The translations under genes and the position numbers were made by a program. From contig CANQBT010000108.1 of the NCBI GenBank assembly GCA_947589405.1, positions 1 to 6,893 of the forward strand: DNA of 6,893 nt, read 5' to 3'. The DNA comes from an uncultured Clostridia bacterium. GTDB lineage: Bacteria > Bacillota > Clostridia > Lachnospirales > CAG-274. Below, piece after piece: positions 5,806 to 6,893 of the stretch; position 1 is the first letter of the stretch, and each line of letters starts with the position of its first letter. The notes beneath the pieces are model-generated. The model saw only the letters and a list, made by a program, of their open reading frames with translations, made no database searches and was not told where the DNA came from.

Positions 5806-5830
5806 AAGGCAGAACGTAATGCTCTGCCTT
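5806..5830 (-). terminator. Hairpin after the nuclease-family gene, probable terminator
   Basis: AAGGCAGA (5806-5813) and TCTGCCTT (5823-5830) form an 8-bp stem around a 9-nt loop, 9 nt past the stop codon of the gene at 5840-6808. The minus-strand tail GCTTTATAT is a weak U-tract; on the plus strand the tail TTGGTGTTTTTATTT is somewhat better, so termination could be bidirectional. Confidence 0.55.
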
Positions 5831-5839
5831 TTGGTGTTT

Positions 5840-6808
5840 TTATTTAAGTAATTTTTCATACTTGTCATAGTCTGATTTCGGAACCTTCAATAATTCTAAT
5901 GCTTTTTCTAAAGGCATACTTAATCCTTCCATAACGCTCTTGATATTTTCCAGTAGCTTGTTTTCTGCACCTTGAGCCATGCCTTGTGCTATACCTTTCT
6001 CAACGCCTCTATCATATACACCTAAGCTATAATCACACATTTCATACACCTCCGTTTGCAATTCCTCACTCATTTTTATATCATATTCGTTTTCAAGCAC
6101 TTGTTTCTTTGCGTCTATGCTCACGCTTTCGGAAAAAAGTACGTCAAGCATTTTAAGAAGTCCCGAATAATTGTTGTCCTTTTCTCCGCCAAGACAGACA
6201 AGGACTACTTCGTCTGTATCATAATATTGTTTAAGCTCGGGTACTGTTCCTACCAAGTTGGTTTGAGCAAGATGAACTCTTGTTATTGTGTTTCGCATTT
6301 CCGCATAGGGATTTGTAAGCACCCAAATGGAAATTACCTTTTTGATATTTTCATATTCGCTGTTTACAAACTCTCTGCCGTACTGATGTGACAGCATACG
6401 GGCACAGTAATATCTTGCTCTTCTGAGCAGATTTCTCCAAGACTTTATCCTGCTTTGTGCCTCAATATTTATTATTAACTTCACCTGCTCATTTGATACG
6501 GGAATACAGACATCAAAAAGAATGTCATATCTTGCCATACCTTCGTCTATTGAGTTGTCTTCGGTATTCTTGCCGTCTATTATAATGCCTTCGTCTTGAT
6601 GAACGGCTTCTTCGGATACAAGAGGCTTTCCTTCAATATATTTTTCCGCTATGTCGTTTACATCAATGTCCTTAAATTCCTCAAGACAGCCTTTCAGAAT
6701 ATGAGCCAGTATTATTTTAAAAGACAACACCTTTTTACAGGCTTCGTCAAGCTTGGGATTTCTGTAAGCAGTATCTATTGTTTTTGAAACAGGTGTGTTT
6801 GTTTCCAT
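5840..6808 (-). CDS. PD-(D/E)XK nuclease family transposase-like protein (PDDEXK_2/Rpn-related)
   Basis: This 322-residue protein resembles the clostridial proteins annotated as 'PD-(D/E)XK nuclease family transposase', related to Rpn recombination-promoting nucleases. The restriction-endonuclease-like core is visible: a helix with acidic residues near D21/E22, D95 in ARYDILFDV, and E116-x-Q118 in LIINIEAQ, the E-x-Q variant of the E-x-K motif. Family-typical stretches follow: RRARYYCARMLSHQYG (129-144), IWVLTNP (161-167) and GLLKMLDVLFSE (216-227). The C-terminus has short G-x-x-x/G repeats (GVEKGIAQGMAQG, 268-280), variable in copy number in this family, and then a helical tail. ATG at 6808 follows GAGG. 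The gene has its own promoter, is followed by two hairpins and is AT-richer (33-38% G+C in 6061-6120 and 6241-6300, against 50% in 4741-4800 of glmU), consistent with an accessory origin. Nuclease activity and mobility here are inferred, not shown. Confidence 0.88.
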   Translation of the reverse strand: METNTPVSKTIDTAYRNPKLDEACKKVLSFKIILAHILKGCLEEFKDIDVNDIAEKYIEGKPLVSEEAVHQDEGIIIDGKNTEDNSIDEGMARYDILFDVCIPVSNEQVKLIINIEAQSRIKSWRNLLRRARYYCARMLSHQYGREFVNSEYENIKKVISIWVLTNPYAEMRNTITRVHLAQTNLVGTVPELKQYYDTDEVVLVCLGGEKDNNYSGLLKMLDVLFSESVSIDAKKQVLENEYDIKMSEELQTEVYEMCDYSLGVYDRGVEKGIAQGMAQGAENKLLENIKSVMEGLSMPLEKALELLKVPKSDYDKYEKLLK

Positions 6809-6846
6809 ATATTTGACCTCATATAGCTGTATTCCTCTGTACTTTA

Positions 6847-6875
6847 ATTTTATTATAAGAGCAGGAAAATGTCAA
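6847..6875 (-). promoter_or_regulatory. Sigma-A-type promoter of the nuclease-family gene
   Basis: On the minus strand an exact TTGACA (6870-6875), a 17-nt spacer and TAAAAT (6847-6852) precede the gene, giving a leader of about 30 nt with GAGG ahead of the ATG at 6808. The boxes are identical to those of the cysE operon promoter, so the gene is probably expressed in vegetative cells. Confidence 0.82.
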
Positions 6876-6893
6876 GTGTGAGAGAGTAAAAGC

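Larger units (their letters stand above)
5546..5839. other. Intergenic region between the spore protein and nuclease-family genes
   Basis: This AT-rich gap of nearly 300 nt shows no open reading frame that I can support on either strand. It holds the spore-gene leader with its ribosome site and inverted repeat, a short TTTGCC/GGCAAA inverted repeat (5667-5684) without a terminator-like tail on the minus strand, the perfect palindrome at 5716-5748 and the hairpin at 5806-5830. The sporulation promoter must lie here but was not identified. Confidence 0.7.

Overview
The window suggests a spore-forming Firmicute of class Clostridia, probably a gut Oscillospiraceae or Lachnospiraceae relative. The evidence is an alpha/beta-type small acid-soluble spore protein, a cysteine T-box leader ahead of cysE-cysS, the Firmicutes gene order cysE-cysS-mrnC-rlmB, strong Shine-Dalgarno sites, and a clostridial PD-(D/E)XK 'transposase-family' protein. 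I cannot name a species. All convincing genes lie on the minus strand, so transcription runs from high to low coordinates.

Right part (about 5250-6893): a PD-(D/E)XK nuclease-family protein (5840-6808) has its own sigma-A-type promoter at the right edge. It is followed by two hairpins, one of them a perfect 15-bp palindrome. Next come the spore protein gene (5333-5545) and a strong intrinsic terminator. This part looks accessory and is AT-richer than the rest in the stretches I counted.

Middle (3781-5241): glmU, the bifunctional enzyme making UDP-GlcNAc for cell-wall synthesis, is a single-gene unit. It has a recognisable promoter and a weak palindrome after its stop codon.

Left part (1-3770): a tightly packed operon runs from a near-consensus promoter through a complete T-box leader. 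The leader shows a UGC specifier, a UGGA tRNA-acceptor pairing motif that fits U73 of tRNA-Cys, and mutually exclusive antiterminator and terminator stems. The genes are cysE (serine acetyltransferase), cysS (cysteinyl-tRNA synthetase), mrnC (Mini-RNase III), rlmB (23S rRNA 2'-O-methyltransferase) and the first 46 codons of an FAD-dependent geranylgeranyl-reductase-family oxidoreductase that runs off the left edge. Neighbouring genes overlap or are separated by only 4 nt. Uncharged tRNA-Cys should therefore raise cysteine synthesis and tRNA-Cys charging, and with them rRNA maturation genes and the flavoprotein.

Most of the window is ordinary core metabolism. The points most worth a second look are a CysE with an N-terminal membrane segment, the flavoprotein translationally coupled to rlmB, and the palindrome and short repeats flanking the nuclease-family gene. 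I found no convincing undescribed system.
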